Origin: Streptomyces rishiriensis
Lineage (GTDB): Bacteria; Actinomycetota; Actinomycetes; Streptomycetales; Streptomycetaceae
NCBI RefSeq assembly: GCF_030815485.1
Contig: NZ_JAUSWV010000002.1
Span: forward strand, 3,844,001-3,908,000
Length of the DNA stretch: 64,000 nt
Reading direction: 5' to 3'
Positions 15,635-25,304 of the stretch are shown piece after piece (positions within the stretch are counted from its first letter, which is position 1; each line of letters starts with the position of its first letter). Made by a program: the position numbers and the translations under genes. The notes below the pieces were generated by a model that saw only the letters and a program-made list of their open reading frames with translations, did no database searches and was not told the origin of the DNA.

Positions 15635-16377
15635 AACACCCATGGAGGATCCCGTCGTTCGAGGAAGGCCGTCAGTCCCTCGCGGGCGTCGGGGCCGGCG
15701 AACAACGAGGCCGAGAGCCTGGTCATCTCGCCCGCGTCCTCGACGAAGGCCTCCAGCACCTTAGCCGTGAGCAGCTCCTTCGTCCTGGCCAGGGCCGTGG
15801 GCGCGGCCCGGCGCAGGCCGTCGAGGACGGGTGCGAGCACCTCGTCCAGGTCGCCGTCGCCTGCCGACTGGGTGACGAGGCCGATCCGGGCGGCCTCGGC
15901 CGCTCCGAAGGTCTCGCCGGTGAGGCAGTAGCGGGAGAGGGCGCGCGGGTCGACGCGAGGCAGCAGCGGCAGTGAGATGACGGCGGGCGCGACCCCGATG
16001 CGCACCTCCGTGAACGCGAAGGTCGCCGTCCCGGAGGCGAACGCGAGGTCGCAGGCGCCGAGCACGCCCAGACCGCCCGCGCGCACATGCCCGGCGACCC
16101 GGGCCACCACGGGCTTGCGCAGCTCGAGGATCCGCCGGAGCAGCGCTGGCACCGCGTGCGGTGGCGGGGGGTCCTTCAGGTCGGCGCCCGCGCTGAAGGT
16201 GTTGCCGGTGTGGGTGAGGACGACGGCGCGTACGTCGTCGTCCTTCTCGCAGGCCCCGAGCGCGTCCGCCAGTTCGCTCACGAGGGCGCGCGAGAGGGCG
16301 TTGCGGGTGGCGGGCGAGTCGAGGCTGAGGGTCTCGACTCCTCGGACACGGTTCCGTCCGACCAGGGCGGTCGTCAT
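15631..16377 (-). CDS. Enoyl-CoA hydratase/isomerase family protein
   Basis: 248 residues. ATG 16377 overlaps the ligase stop (ATGA) and has GGGAGG 7 nt upstream. The crotonase oxyanion-hole segments are present: NTFSAGADLKD near 60-70 and GHVRAGGLGVLGACDLAFAS near 96-115. The usual second-helix Glu is replaced by a VRIGVAPAVISLP segment, as in many non-canonical crotonases, so hydratase, isomerase or lyase chemistry is possible. In the Atu pathway the equivalent enzyme (AtuE) hydrates isohexenylglutaconyl-CoA. Confidence 0.88.
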   Translation of the reverse strand: MTTALVGRNRVRGVETLSLDSPATRNALSRALVSELADALGACEKDDDVRAVVLTHTGNTFSAGADLKDPPPPHAVPALLRRILELRKPVVARVAGHVRAGGLGVLGACDLAFASGTATFAFTEVRIGVAPAVISLPLLPRVDPRALSRYCLTGETFGAAEAARIGLVTQSAGDGDLDEVLAPVLDGLRRAAPTALARTKELLTAKVLEAFVEDAGEMTRLSASLFAGPDAREGLTAFLERRDPPWVL

Positions 16378-17942
16378 GCATCCTCCCTCAGTCGGCGGCG
16401 CAGGATCTTCCCGGAGGCGGCGCGGGGCACGGCGTCGATGAAGGTGACCCGGCGGACGCGCTTGTAGGGGGCGACCCGTTCGGCGACGTACATCGCGATC
16501 TCTCCTTCGGACAGACCGGGTGACGTGGGCTGGCGGACCACGTACGCGTGCGGCACCTCGTTGTTGTCGTCGTCGTAGACGCCGATGACGGCCGCGTCCG
16601 CTATGCCGGGGTGGGTGAGCAGGAGCGCCTCGAGTTCGGCGGGCGCCACCTGGAAGCCCTTGTACTTGATCAGTTCCTTGACCCGGTCGACGACGAACAG
16701 CCAGCCGTCCGCGTCGACCCGCCCCACGTCGCCGGTGTGCAGCCAGCCGGCGTCGTCGATCATGTCGGCGGTCGCGTCGGGACGCCCCAGGTAACCCTTC
16801 ATGATCTGCGGCCCCCGGATGAGGATCTCGCCGGCCGCGCCGGCTTCGAGGTCCTTGTCGGGGTCGTCGAGGGAGACGATCCGCATCTCGGTGCCGGCGA
16901 TGAGCTTGCCGACGGTGCCCGCGGGGGCGTCCCGCATGGCGTCGAGCGGGACGACATGGGTGCCCGGGGACAGTTCCGTCATGCCGTACGCCTGGCCGAC
17001 CGGTGGCAGGTTCAGGCGCTCGGCGCAGGCGGCGGCGAGGCCGGCGTCCAGGGGTGCGGCCGCGCTGACGACGTACCGCAGGGACGACAGGTCGTACCGG
17101 GCGACCGCCGGGTGCTTGGCGAGGGCGAGGACGATCGGCGGGGCCACGTACAGGCCGGTGATGCGGTGGTTCTGGATGGCCGCGAGGAAGGTGTCCAGGT
17201 CGAAGCGGGGCAGCACCACGACGGTGGCACCCTGCCGCAGGGGCGCGTTCATCAGGGCGGTCAGGCCGTAGATGTGGAAGAAGGGCAGCACGGCGAGGAT
17301 GCGGTCGCCGGGGCCGGCGGACATCGCCGACCGCAGCTGGGCGAGGTTGGTGGCGATCTGCCGGTGGGTGAGCATCACGCCCTTGGGGACACCGGTGGTA
17401 CCGGAGGAGTACGGCAGGGCCGCCACGTCCTCCACCGGGTCGATGTCCACCTGCGGTTCGGGGGCCGCCGAGGCGAGCATGTCGACGAGCGAGCGGTGCC
17501 CGGCGGCGGTGTCGCAGACGAAGATCTCCTTGACGCCGCCCGCGAGTTCGGCCGCCCGCCGTGCTGTCCGGAGCAGCGGGGAGACGGTGACGATCCAGCG
17601 GGCGGCACAGTCGCCGAGCTGCTTGGCGAACTCCTCCGCGGTGGCGAGCGGGTGCACGGTGGTGACCGTGGCGCCCGCGCGCGTGGCCGCGTAGAAGGCG
17701 AGCGGGAAGGCGACGGTGTTGGGGCTGTGCAGGGCCAGTACGTCGCCCTTGCGGACCCCGGCCTCGGCGAGCGCGGCGGCGACCCGCCGGTGGAACCGGT
17801 CCACCTGCTCGTACGTGAGCGTGGTGCCGTCCGTGCCGTCGACGAGCGCCGGCAGTTCGCCGAACTCGGCGGCACGGCCCAGCACGGCGTCGTGGATGGG
17901 GAGGTCTACGGGCGGGACGTCTGCGAACTCGCTGCGGAACAT
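16374..17942 (-). CDS. Cinnamate/4-coumarate:CoA ligase-like acyl-CoA synthetase
   Basis: 522 residues from ATG 17942, with GAGGAGG 4 nt upstream. ANL-superfamily motifs: YSSGTTGVPKG (178-188), YGMTELSP, the TGD/DGWLFVVDR hinge region and the C-terminal Lys in PRAASGKILRR. Residues 293-297 read SAAAP. Plant 4CLs have SGAAP, and the characterised S. coelicolor cinnamate:CoA ligase carries Ala294 at exactly this position, which widens the pocket preference to unsubstituted cinnamate. This is therefore likely the orthologue. It sits within an Atu/Liu-like operon and is coupled to the hydratase. Confidence 0.9.
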   Translation of the reverse strand: MFRSEFADVPPVDLPIHDAVLGRAAEFGELPALVDGTDGTTLTYEQVDRFHRRVAAALAEAGVRKGDVLALHSPNTVAFPLAFYAATRAGATVTTVHPLATAEEFAKQLGDCAARWIVTVSPLLRTARRAAELAGGVKEIFVCDTAAGHRSLVDMLASAAPEPQVDIDPVEDVAALPYSSGTTGVPKGVMLTHRQIATNLAQLRSAMSAGPGDRILAVLPFFHIYGLTALMNAPLRQGATVVVLPRFDLDTFLAAIQNHRITGLYVAPPIVLALAKHPAVARYDLSSLRYVVSAAAPLDAGLAAACAERLNLPPVGQAYGMTELSPGTHVVPLDAMRDAPAGTVGKLIAGTEMRIVSLDDPDKDLEAGAAGEILIRGPQIMKGYLGRPDATADMIDDAGWLHTGDVGRVDADGWLFVVDRVKELIKYKGFQVAPAELEALLLTHPGIADAAVIGVYDDDNNEVPHAYVVRQPTSPGLSEGEIAMYVAERVAPYKRVRRVTFIDAVPRAASGKILRRRLREDA

Positions 17943-17984
17943 GGTTCCTCCTCGCGCGCCGGACACGACGGTTGCCGGCTGCGG

Positions 17985-19178
17985 TCAGTACGACTTGGGC
18001 AGACCCAGGGTCTGGTGGGAGACGTAGTTGAGAATCATCTCCCGGCTCACCGGGGCGATCCGGGCCACCCGGGAGGCGGTTATCAGTTTGGCGAGGCCGA
18101 ACTCGCGCGTGAGGCCGTTGCCGCCGAGGGTGTGCACGGACTGGTCGACCGCTTTCACGCAGGCCTCCCCGGCCGCGTACTTGGCCATGTTGGCGGCCTC
18201 TCCGGCGCCGACGTCGTCCCCCGCGTCGTACAGATGGGCCGCCTTCTGCATCATCAGGCGGGCCAGCTCGAGGTCGATGTGGGCCTGCGCGAGGGGGTGT
18301 GCGATGGCCTGGTGGGCGCCGATCGGGCTCTTCCAGACGGTACGGTCGCGCGCGTACTCGATCGCCTTGGAGAGCGCGTGGCGGCCCATGCCGATCGCGA
18401 AGGCGGCCGTCATGATGCGCTCGGGGTTGAGTCCGGCGAAGAGCTGGAGAAGACCCGCGTCCTCGTCGCCGACGAGCGCCTCCGCCGGGAGCCGCACCTC
18501 GTCCAGGACGAGCTCGAACTGCTTCTCCACGCTGGTCAGTTCCATGTCGATCCGGCGGCGGGAGAAGCCTTCGGCGTCGCGCGGGACGATGAACAGGCAG
18601 GGCTTGAGGCTGCCGGTGCGGGCGTCCTCGGTGCGGCCGACGATCAGCGTGGCGTCGGCGATGTCCACGCCGGAGACGAAGACCTTACGGCCGGTCAGCA
18701 GCCAGTCGCCGCTCGCGGGGTCCCGGCGGGCGGTGGTGGTGATGCGGTGGCTGTTGGAGCCGGCGTCGGGTTCGGTGATGCCGAAGGCCATGAGACGGCT
18801 GCCGTCGGCCAGGGCCGGCAGCCACTCCCGCTTCTGGGCCTCGGTGCCGAAGCGGGCGATGACCGTGCCGCAGATCGCCGGGGAGACGATCATCATCAGC
18901 AGCGGGGCTCCCGCGGCGCCGAGCTCTTCGAGGACCAGGGAGAGCTCGGTGATGCCGCCGCCTCCACCGCCGTACTCCTCCGGCAGGTTGACGCCGATGT
19001 AGCCGAGTTCGGCGGCCTCCCGCCAGAGGCCGGTCCGAGCGGAGCCGGAACCGGCGCCGGAGTCGGCTTCGGAGCCGGTATCGGCTCCGGAGCCGGTGTC
19101 GTGGGCGTGGCTCTTGGCGAAGGCCGAGACTGCCTTGCGGAGTGCCTTGTGCTCGTCGGATTCGATGAGGGTGGTCAT
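17985..19178 (-). CDS. Acyl-CoA dehydrogenase
   Basis: 397 residues. ATG 19178 has GAAGGAG 4 nt upstream. The three-domain ACAD fold is clear: LPEEYGGGGGG (near 65), MAFGITEPDAGSNSH (about 135-149) and the FAD/CoA C-terminal helix bundle with YAAGEACVKAVDQSVHTLGGNGLTRE (split for reference). An unusual Gly/Ser/Ala/Asp run (residues about 28-48) is inserted in the first helix, coded by repeats of TCGGAGCCGG type. By position it is the AtuD-like (citronellyl-CoA) or isovaleryl-CoA-like dehydrogenase of the operon. Substrate not deducible. Confidence 0.9.
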   Translation of the reverse strand: MTTLIESDEHKALRKAVSAFAKSHAHDTGSGADTGSEADSGAGSGSARTGLWREAAELGYIGVNLPEEYGGGGGGITELSLVLEELGAAGAPLLMMIVSPAICGTVIARFGTEAQKREWLPALADGSRLMAFGITEPDAGSNSHRITTTARRDPASGDWLLTGRKVFVSGVDIADATLIVGRTEDARTGSLKPCLFIVPRDAEGFSRRRIDMELTSVEKQFELVLDEVRLPAEALVGDEDAGLLQLFAGLNPERIMTAAFAIGMGRHALSKAIEYARDRTVWKSPIGAHQAIAHPLAQAHIDLELARLMMQKAAHLYDAGDDVGAGEAANMAKYAAGEACVKAVDQSVHTLGGNGLTREFGLAKLITASRVARIAPVSREMILNYVSHQTLGLPKSY

Positions 19179-19261
19179 GGGGCTCCTTCGCGTGCGGGTT
19201 CGTCGTGGCCGGTCGCGCCCACGCGGCGTAGCCGCATGATCTGGCGCCCCACGCCCTTAGG

Positions 19262-19345
19262 TCTCCTGCATCTCCTGCGTTTTTGCGTCTCCTGCGTCTC
19301 CTGCGTCTCCTGCGTCTCGCGTCTCCGGCGTCTACTGCGTCTCCT
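19262..19345 (-). repeat. 9-bp minisatellite (AGGAGACGC on the minus strand) at the 3' end of carboxylase alpha
   Basis: About nine copies of a 9-bp unit run from the last codons of the carboxylase alpha gene into the spacer. The gene's TAG stop is itself a mutated unit. Each intact unit carries an SD-like AGGAG. Confidence 0.65.
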
Positions 19346-21182
19346 GCACTACCGCCAGCAGGGTGCCGACCCGCACCTGCTGTCCTGTCGTCACCGGCAG
19401 GGCCGTCACCGTGCCCTCCACCGGGGCCGAGATGACGTGCTGCATCTTCATCGCTTCGAGCCACAGCAGCGGTTCACCGGCTCGGACACTCGATCCGGTG
19501 ATGAGACCGTCCGCGAGCTTGACGACCGTGCCGGGCATCGGCGCGAGCAGGGAACCGGGGGCGTGCTGGGCCTGCGGGTCGGGGAAGCGCGGCAGCGCCG
19601 TGAGGGCGGTGCCGTTGACGTGGACGCGGTCGCCGTAGCGGGCGACCTCGAAGCGCCGCCGTACGCCGTCGATCTCCAGGACGACCAGGCCCGGGTCGGC
19701 GTGCACCACCTGCACGCCCTCGGCCGTGAGGCCGGTCCGGGTGTGGTGGTAGCGGACCTCCGTCTCCTCGCCCGCCACCGTGTACCGCTTCGACTGCGGC
19801 TGGGAGGGCAGGTTGCGCCAGCCGCCCGACGGCGAGCGGGTGCGCGCGTCCGCGAGCGCGGCGGCCAGCGGGGCGTACGGGTCGGGGGCCGGGACGGTGA
19901 GGTCGCCGAGATGCCGGTCGTAGAAGCCGGTGTCCATACGGGCGGAGGTGAACTCGGCGTGGCGCAGGGAACGGACCAGCAGGTCGCGGTTGGTCACCGG
20001 GCCGTGCAGGACCGTGCGTTCCAGGGCTCCCGCGAGCTTGCGGATCGCCTCCGCGCGCGTGGGGGCGTGGGCGACGACCTTGGCGAGCATGGGGTCGTAG
20101 TGGACGCCGATGTCGTCGCCGTCGCCGAAGCCGGTGTCCAGGCGGACGTCCTCGGGGACGGTCAGACGGTGCAGGGTGCCGGTCTGCGGGGTCCAGTTGT
20201 TCGCCGGGTCCTCGGCGTACAGACGCGCCTCGACGGCGTGACCGCGCGCGCGTGGGGGCTCGGGGTCCAGGGCGGCGCCCTCCGCGACCCGGATCTGCTC
20301 GGCCACCAGGTCGAGGCCGAAGACCGCCTCCGTGACGGGGTGTTCGACCTGGAGGCGGGTGTTCATCTCCAGGAAGTGCGCACGGCCGCCGGCGACCAGG
20401 AACTCGACGGTGCCGGCGCCGACGTACGAGACGGCCCGCGCGGCGCGCACGGCCAGCGCGCGCAGTTCCTCCGCCGACCGCTCGGACAGGCCCGGCGCCG
20501 GCGCCTCCTCGATCACCTTCTGGTGACGCCGCTGGAGGGAGCAGTCGCGGGTACCGAGCGCCCACACCGTGCCGTGTGTGTCGGCGAGGATCTGCACCTC
20601 GACGTGGCGGCCGTTCTCGATGTACGGCTCGACGAACACCTCGCCGTCGCCGAACGCGCTCGCGGCCTCGGCCCGGGCGCCCGCCAGCGCTGCGTCCAGC
20701 TCCGCCAGGCGGCGTACGACGCGCATACCGCGTCCGCCACCGCCCGCGGCCGCCTTCACCAGCACCGGCAGATCTGCCTCCGTCACCTCGTCGGAGGCGA
20801 GCGGGGCGAGCCCCATGAGCTGCTTGGCGCGGGTCTTGGACGCCATCGCCTCGATCGCCTCGGGCGGCGGCCCGATCCAGACGAGGCCGGCGTCCAGGAC
20901 GGCGCGCGCGAAGTCGGCGTTCTCGGAGAGGAAGCCGTAGCCCGGGTGCACGGCGTCCGCGCCCGCGCTCACCGCGGCCTTCACCACGAGGTCGGCGCGC
21001 AGGTAGGTGTCCGCGGGCGTGCTGCCCGGCAGCCGTACGGCCGCGTCGGCCACGCGCGCGTGGAGGGCGTCGGCGTCGGCGTCCGAGTGCACGGCGACGG
21101 TGCGGATGCCCGCCTCGCGGCAGGTCCGGAAGACGCGGCAGGCGATCTCGCCGCGATTAGCCACCAGAACGGAAGTAATCAT
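19332..21182 (-). CDS. Acyl-CoA carboxylase alpha subunit (biotin carboxylase + BCCP)
   Basis: 616 residues. It starts at ATG 21182, 5 nt after the beta-subunit stop. The order is biotin carboxylase (ANRGEIACRV at the N-terminus, HPGYGFLSENADFA, the ATP-grasp KAAAGGGGRGMR near 145-155, HVEVQILAD, FLEMNTRLQVEHPVTE), a BT-like linker domain, and BCCP with the biotinylation site EAMKMQH, Lys579. It carboxylates biotin with bicarbonate/ATP and passes CO2 to the beta subunit. The domain layout and size match 3-methylcrotonyl- and geranyl-CoA carboxylase alpha subunits. Its C-terminal QETQ is coded by a tandem DNA repeat. Confidence 0.93.
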   Translation of the reverse strand: MITSVLVANRGEIACRVFRTCREAGIRTVAVHSDADADALHARVADAAVRLPGSTPADTYLRADLVVKAAVSAGADAVHPGYGFLSENADFARAVLDAGLVWIGPPPEAIEAMASKTRAKQLMGLAPLASDEVTEADLPVLVKAAAGGGGRGMRVVRRLAELDAALAGARAEAASAFGDGEVFVEPYIENGRHVEVQILADTHGTVWALGTRDCSLQRRHQKVIEEAPAPGLSERSAEELRALAVRAARAVSYVGAGTVEFLVAGGRAHFLEMNTRLQVEHPVTEAVFGLDLVAEQIRVAEGAALDPEPPRARGHAVEARLYAEDPANNWTPQTGTLHRLTVPEDVRLDTGFGDGDDIGVHYDPMLAKVVAHAPTRAEAIRKLAGALERTVLHGPVTNRDLLVRSLRHAEFTSARMDTGFYDRHLGDLTVPAPDPYAPLAAALADARTRSPSGGWRNLPSQPQSKRYTVAGEETEVRYHHTRTGLTAEGVQVVHADPGLVVLEIDGVRRRFEVARYGDRVHVNGTALTALPRFPDPQAQHAPGSLLAPMPGTVVKLADGLITGSSVRAGEPLLWLEAMKMQHVISAPVEGTVTALPVTTGQQVRVGTLLAVVQETQ

Positions 21183-21187
21183 GAGCC

Positions 21188-22795
21188 TCACATCCGGAAG
21201 ACGCCGAAGCCGCCCCGCGCACCCTCGAAGGGCGCGGTGTGGACGGCCGACAGGCACAGGCCGAGAACGGTGCGGGTGTCGCGCGGGTCGATGACACCGT
21301 CGTCGTACAGCCGCCCGGACAGGAACATGGGCAGCGACTCGGACTCGATCTGCTGCTCCACCATGGCGCGCAGGGCGGCGTCCGCGTCGTCGTCGTACGG
21401 GTGACCCTTCGCGGCAGCCGACTGCCGGGCGACGATCGACAGGACCCCGGCGAGCTGCTGCGGGCCCATCACCGCCGACTTGGCGCTCGGCCAGGCGAAG
21501 AGGAACCGGGGGTCGTAGGCGCGCCCGCACATGCCGTAGTGGCCCGCCCCGTACGAGGCGCCCATGAGGACGGACAGGTGCGGGACCTTCGAGTTGGCGA
21601 CGGCGTTGATCATCATCGCGCCGTGCTTGATGATGCCGCCCTGTTCGTACTCCCTGCCGACCATGTAGCCGGTGGTGTTGTGCAGGAAGAGGAGCGGGAT
21701 GTCGCGCTGGTTGGCGAGCTGGATGAACTGGGCGGCCTTCTGGGACTCCGCGCTGAAGAGCACGCCCTGGGCGTTGGCCAGGATGCCGACCGGATAGCCG
21801 TGCAGGGTCGCCCAGCCGGTGACGAGGCTCGTTCCGTAGAGGGGCTTGAACTCGTCGAAGTCGGAGGCGTCGACGAGCCGGGCGATCACCTCGCGCGGGT
21901 CGAAGGGGGTCCGCAGATCGCCGGGGACGATGCCCAGGAGTTCGTCCTCGTCATACTTGGGAGGGACGGCCGGACCCGGATCCCGGTACGCCTTGCGGTG
22001 GTTGAGGCGTGCCACCACGCGGCGCGCCTGCCGCAGCGCGTCCCGCTCGTCGACGGCGAAGTGGTCGGCGAGGCCGGACACGCGCGCGTGCATCTCGGCG
22101 CCGCCCAGCGACTCGTCGTCGCTCTCCTCGCCGGTCGCCATCTTCACCAGGGGCGGACCGCCCAGGAACACCTTCGCGCGCTCCTTGACCATGATCGCGT
22201 GGTCGGACATGCCGGGGATGTACGCGCCACCCGCGGTCGAGTTCCCGAAGACGACGGCAATGGTCGGGATCCCGGCGGCGGAGAGCCGGGTCAGGTCGCG
22301 GAAGACGGCCCCGCCCGGGATGAAGATCTCCTTCTGCGACGGCAGGTCGGCGCCGCCCGACTCCACCAGGCTGATGCAGGGCAGCCGGTTGGCGAGGGCG
22401 ATGTCGTTGGCGCGCAGTGCCTTCTTCAGGGACCAGGGGTTGCTGGCACCCCCGCGCACCGTCGGGTCGTTGGCGGTGATGAGGCACTCCACGCCCTCGA
22501 CGACCCCGATGCCGGTGACGAGGGAGGCGCCCACGGTGTACTCGGGGGAGGCGCTGCCCCAGGCGGCCAGCGGCGACAGCTCCAGGAACGGCGTGTCGGG
22601 GTCGAGGAGCAGCTCGATGCGCTCCCGGGCGAGGAGCTTGCCGCGCGCACGGTGCCTGGCGACGTACTTCTCCCCTCCCCCCGCCAGCGCCTTCGCGTGC
22701 TCGGTCTCGAGGTCGGCGAGCTTGGCGAGCATGGCCTCGCGGTGCGCGCGGTAGTCGGGGCCCTGGGTGTCCAGGGCGGACGTCAGAGCCGTCAC
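21188..22795 (-). CDS. Acyl-CoA carboxylase beta subunit (carboxyltransferase)
   Basis: 535 residues. GTG 22795 overlaps the stop of the AtuA-like gene by 4 bp. Carboxyltransferase landmarks: RERIELLLDPDTPFLEL near 60, ANDPTVRGGAS, ESGGADLPSQ, NSTAGGAYIPGMSDH (first oxyanion hole) and MGASYGAGHYGMCGRAYDPRF (second, split for reference). The NxGASYGAG-Y-M-C form and 535-residue size are those of methylcrotonyl/geranyl-CoA carboxylase beta (LiuB/AtuC), rather than propionyl-CoA carboxylase. It forms the holoenzyme with the downstream alpha subunit. Confidence 0.92.
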   Translation of the reverse strand: MTALTSALDTQGPDYRAHREAMLAKLADLETEHAKALAGGGEKYVARHRARGKLLARERIELLLDPDTPFLELSPLAAWGSASPEYTVGASLVTGIGVVEGVECLITANDPTVRGGASNPWSLKKALRANDIALANRLPCISLVESGGADLPSQKEIFIPGGAVFRDLTRLSAAGIPTIAVVFGNSTAGGAYIPGMSDHAIMVKERAKVFLGGPPLVKMATGEESDDESLGGAEMHARVSGLADHFAVDERDALRQARRVVARLNHRKAYRDPGPAVPPKYDEDELLGIVPGDLRTPFDPREVIARLVDASDFDEFKPLYGTSLVTGWATLHGYPVGILANAQGVLFSAESQKAAQFIQLANQRDIPLLFLHNTTGYMVGREYEQGGIIKHGAMMINAVANSKVPHLSVLMGASYGAGHYGMCGRAYDPRFLFAWPSAKSAVMGPQQLAGVLSIVARQSAAAKGHPYDDDADAALRAMVEQQIESESLPMFLSGRLYDDGVIDPRDTRTVLGLCLSAVHTAPFEGARGGFGVFRM

Positions 22796-24480
22796 AGGAG
22801 GGCCTCCGGGATGTCCAGGTGTCGGGAGCGCAGCCATTCGCCGAGCGCCTTGGCCTGCGGGTCGAAGCGGTGCTGGGCGGCGACGCCGGCGCCGAGAAGG
22901 CCCTCGACGACGAAGTTCAGGGCACGCAGCCGGGGCAGGGTGTGACGGGTGACGGTCAGCTCGCGGCTCTCGGGGATCAGCTGCCGGAACCTGTCGGTCG
23001 TCAGTTCGTGCACGAGCCAGCGCCAGGCCTCGTCCGTCCGGGCCCACACGCCCACGTTGGCGTCGCCGCCCTTGTCACCGCTGCGGGCGCCGGCCACCAG
23101 CCCGAGGGGCGCCCGCCGTACGGGGCCGGGGGGTGGCGGATCCGGCAGGTCCGGTTCCGGGACCTCCTCGAGTACGCGGGTGCCGACGGCCGGGGGTGCG
23201 GCTACGGGCAGGCGGCGGCCGTCATCGAGGACGGCGATGTGCTCGACGTCCTCCTGCGGCACGTACGCCGCCTCGAACACCCCGTAGGGGGCGCCCTTCC
23301 CGGGCGGCGCGAGCAGATGGAAGCCGGGATAGCCCGCCAGCGCCAGCTCCACGGCCGCGCCGCTCAACGCCCGTCCCACGGAGTCCTGTTCGGGATCGCG
23401 GACGACGAGCCGCAGCAGTGCGCTCGCGGTCTCCTCGGTGTCGGCGTCGGCCCGGTCGGTCCGGACCAGCTCCCAACGCGCCTCCGCAGGGCGGGACTTG
23501 AGGAGAGCCTGGGCCATCTGCTCCCGCACGAGAGCGGCCTTGGCCTCGATGTCCAGGCCGGTGAGGACGAAGACGACCTCGTTGCGGAAGCCGCCGAGGC
23601 GGGTGCGGCCGACCTTGAGGGCCGGGGGCGGGGCTTCCCCGCGTACGCCGTGGATCCGTACCCGGTCGGGGCCGTCCTGGGTGAGCCGTACGGTGTCCAG
23701 GCGGGCGGTGACGTCGGGCCCGGCGTACCGGGCGCCCGTCGTCTCGTACAGCAGCTGGGCGGTCACCGTGTCGACGTCGACGAAGCCGCCGGTGCCGGGG
23801 TGCTTGGTGATGACGCAGCTGCCGTCCTCGTGGAGCTCGGCGAGCGGGAAGCCGGGCCGTCGCAGGTCACGGCCGCCCTCGGCGAAGAAGGCGTAGTTGC
23901 CGCCGGTGACCTGCGTCCCGCACTCCAGGACGTGTCCGGCGACGACGGCGCCCGCGAGGCGGTCGTACTCCCCGGGCCCCCAGCCGAAGTGGGCGGCGGC
24001 GGGGCCGGTGACCAGGGCCGCGTCGGTGACCCGCCCGGTGACCACGACCTCCGCGCCCTCGCGCAGACACGCGGCGATGCCGGAGCCGCCGAGATAGGCG
24101 TGCGCCGTGAGGCTGCCCGGATACCGGGCGCCGAGGTCGTCGCCCTCGACGTGCGCGACACGCACCGGGACGCCCAGCCGTTCCGCCAACTGCCGCACCG
24201 CGTCGGCGAGTCCGGCCGGATTGAGGCCTCCGGCGTTGGTGACGACGCGTACGCCACGGTCGTGGGCGAGGCCGAGGGACTCCTCCAGCTGCCGGAGGAA
24301 CGTGCGGGCGTATCCGCCGGCGGGGTTCTTCAGCCGGTCCCGGCCGAGGATCAGCATGGTCAGCTCGGCGAGGTAGTCACCGGTGACGACGTCGAGTTCG
24401 CCGCCGGTGAGCATGTCGCGCAGGGCGTCGAAGCGGTCGCCGTAGAAGCCGGACGCGTTGCCTATCCGCAGGACCGTCAC
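22792..24480 (-). CDS. AtuA-like protein (acyclic terpene utilisation family, DUF1446)
   Basis: 562 residues from GTG 24480, which overlaps the upstream stop (GTGA). The N-terminal DUF1446 region (about 1-350) has [14 protein letters not shown] at the start, NAGGLNP near 83, the [18 protein letters not shown] segment and [14 protein letters not shown] Pro-rich linker precedes a small C-terminal domain (about 455-562) with [17 protein letters not shown]. AtuA is required for citronellol/geraniol degradation in Pseudomonas, but its reaction is unknown. Placement directly before the carboxylase genes repeats the atu order. Confidence 0.88.
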   Translation of the reverse strand: MTVLRIGNASGFYGDRFDALRDMLTGGELDVVTGDYLAELTMLILGRDRLKNPAGGYARTFLRQLEESLGLAHDRGVRVVTNAGGLNPAGLADAVRQLAERLGVPVRVAHVEGDDLGARYPGSLTAHAYLGGSGIAACLREGAEVVVTGRVTDAALVTGPAAAHFGWGPGEYDRLAGAVVAGHVLECGTQVTGGNYAFFAEGGRDLRRPGFPLAELHEDGSCVITKHPGTGGFVDVDTVTAQLLYETTGARYAGPDVTARLDTVRLTQDGPDRVRIHGVRGEAPPPALKVGRTRLGGFRNEVVFVLTGLDIEAKAALVREQMAQALLKSRPAEARWELVRTDRADADTEETASALLRLVVRDPEQDSVGRALSGAAVELALAGYPGFHLLAPPGKGAPYGVFEAAYVPQEDVEHIAVLDDGRRLPVAAPPAVGTRVLEEVPEPDLPDPPPPGPVRRAPLGLVAGARSGDKGGDANVGVWARTDEAWRWLVHELTTDRFRQLIPESRELTVTRHTLPRLRALNFVVEGLLGAGVAAQHRFDPQAKALGEWLRSRHLDIPEALL

Positions 24481-25271
24481 CGGACGGCTCCCTTCGGCGC
24501 GCGGCCGCCGCCGGGCGGGCCCGCGAAGGCCTGGGCGATGTCCAGCCAGCGGTCGGCGTCGGGGCCCTCGGCGCGCAGGGCGAGGTCGGTCGGGTGGGCG
24601 CGCTGGGTGACCAGGAGGCAGAAGTCGAGGGCGGTGCCGGTCACGCGGTCCGTGGCGTCCTCGGGGCCGTACGTCCACGTATCGCCGGACGGGCCGCGGA
24701 GTTCCACGCGGAACTCCGCGAACGGCGTGGGCATACCGTGCACGCCGAAGGCGAAGTCCCGGGTGCGGACGCCGAGGCGGACGATGTGCCGGAGCCGGTC
24801 GGTGGGTACGGGCTCCTCGCCCAGCGCGTCCGCCACGTCCCGGCCGTGGGCCCAGGTCTCCATGAGCCGGGCGGTGGCCATGGAGGCGGCCGACATGGGC
24901 GGGCCGTACCAGGGGAAGCGCGCTCCCGACGGCGCCTTTCGCAGGGCGTCCGCCAGGGCTTCGCGCCCGGCCCGCCAGTCCGCGAGCAACTGCCCGGGCG
25001 GCTTGGCGGCCCCCTCCCGCGCACCGTTGTCGACGAAGTCCCCGGGCGCGGCGAGCGCCTTCTCGACCTCGCGGGCGAACGCGCCCTGATCGGTCACCGC
25101 CAGCACGGAGGAGCGGTCGGTCCAGGCGAGGTGCGCGATCTGGTGGGCGACGGTCCAGCCGGGGGCGGGGGTCGGCAGCGTCCATCGCTCGGGACTCAAC
25201 CCGGCGACCAGCCGGTCGAGTTCGTCGCTTTCGGCACGGAGGTCGTCGAGCACGGGCGTCGGGTCGGCCAT
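24477..25271 (-). CDS. TIGR03084-like / mycothiol-dependent maleylpyruvate isomerase-fold protein
   Basis: 264 residues from ATG 25271. A near ATG at 25283 is possible, and neither has a clear SD. The N-terminal four-helix DinB/MDMPI fold carries the His triad-type segments [12 protein letters not shown] near 40-51 and [15 protein letters not shown] near 135-149, which may bind a metal. Such proteins in actinobacteria act with thiols such as mycothiol, or have unknown roles. It is the first gene of the eight-gene operon, so it is expected to act on the same CoA-ester pathway. A perfect palindrome lies 34 bp upstream. Confidence 0.75.
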   Translation of the reverse strand: MADPTPVLDDLRAESDELDRLVAGLSPERWTLPTPAPGWTVAHQIAHLAWTDRSSVLAVTDQGAFAREVEKALAAPGDFVDNGAREGAAKPPGQLLADWRAGREALADALRKAPSGARFPWYGPPMSAASMATARLMETWAHGRDVADALGEEPVPTDRLRHIVRLGVRTRDFAFGVHGMPTPFAEFRVELRGPSGDTWTYGPEDATDRVTGTALDFCLLVTQRAHPTDLALRAEGPDADRWLDIAQAFAGPPGGGRAPKGAVR

Positions 25272-25304
25272 GGGGTGGAGCATGGCAGCGGGACAAGAAA
25301 CAAT

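Noticed and set aside
16548-21404. Very long plus-strand open frame (>1600 codons) opposite the CoA-ester operon
   Set aside because: It mirrors the third-position GC bias of the real minus-strand genes. The product has no domain and no ribosome site, and six well-recognised enzymes lie on the other strand.
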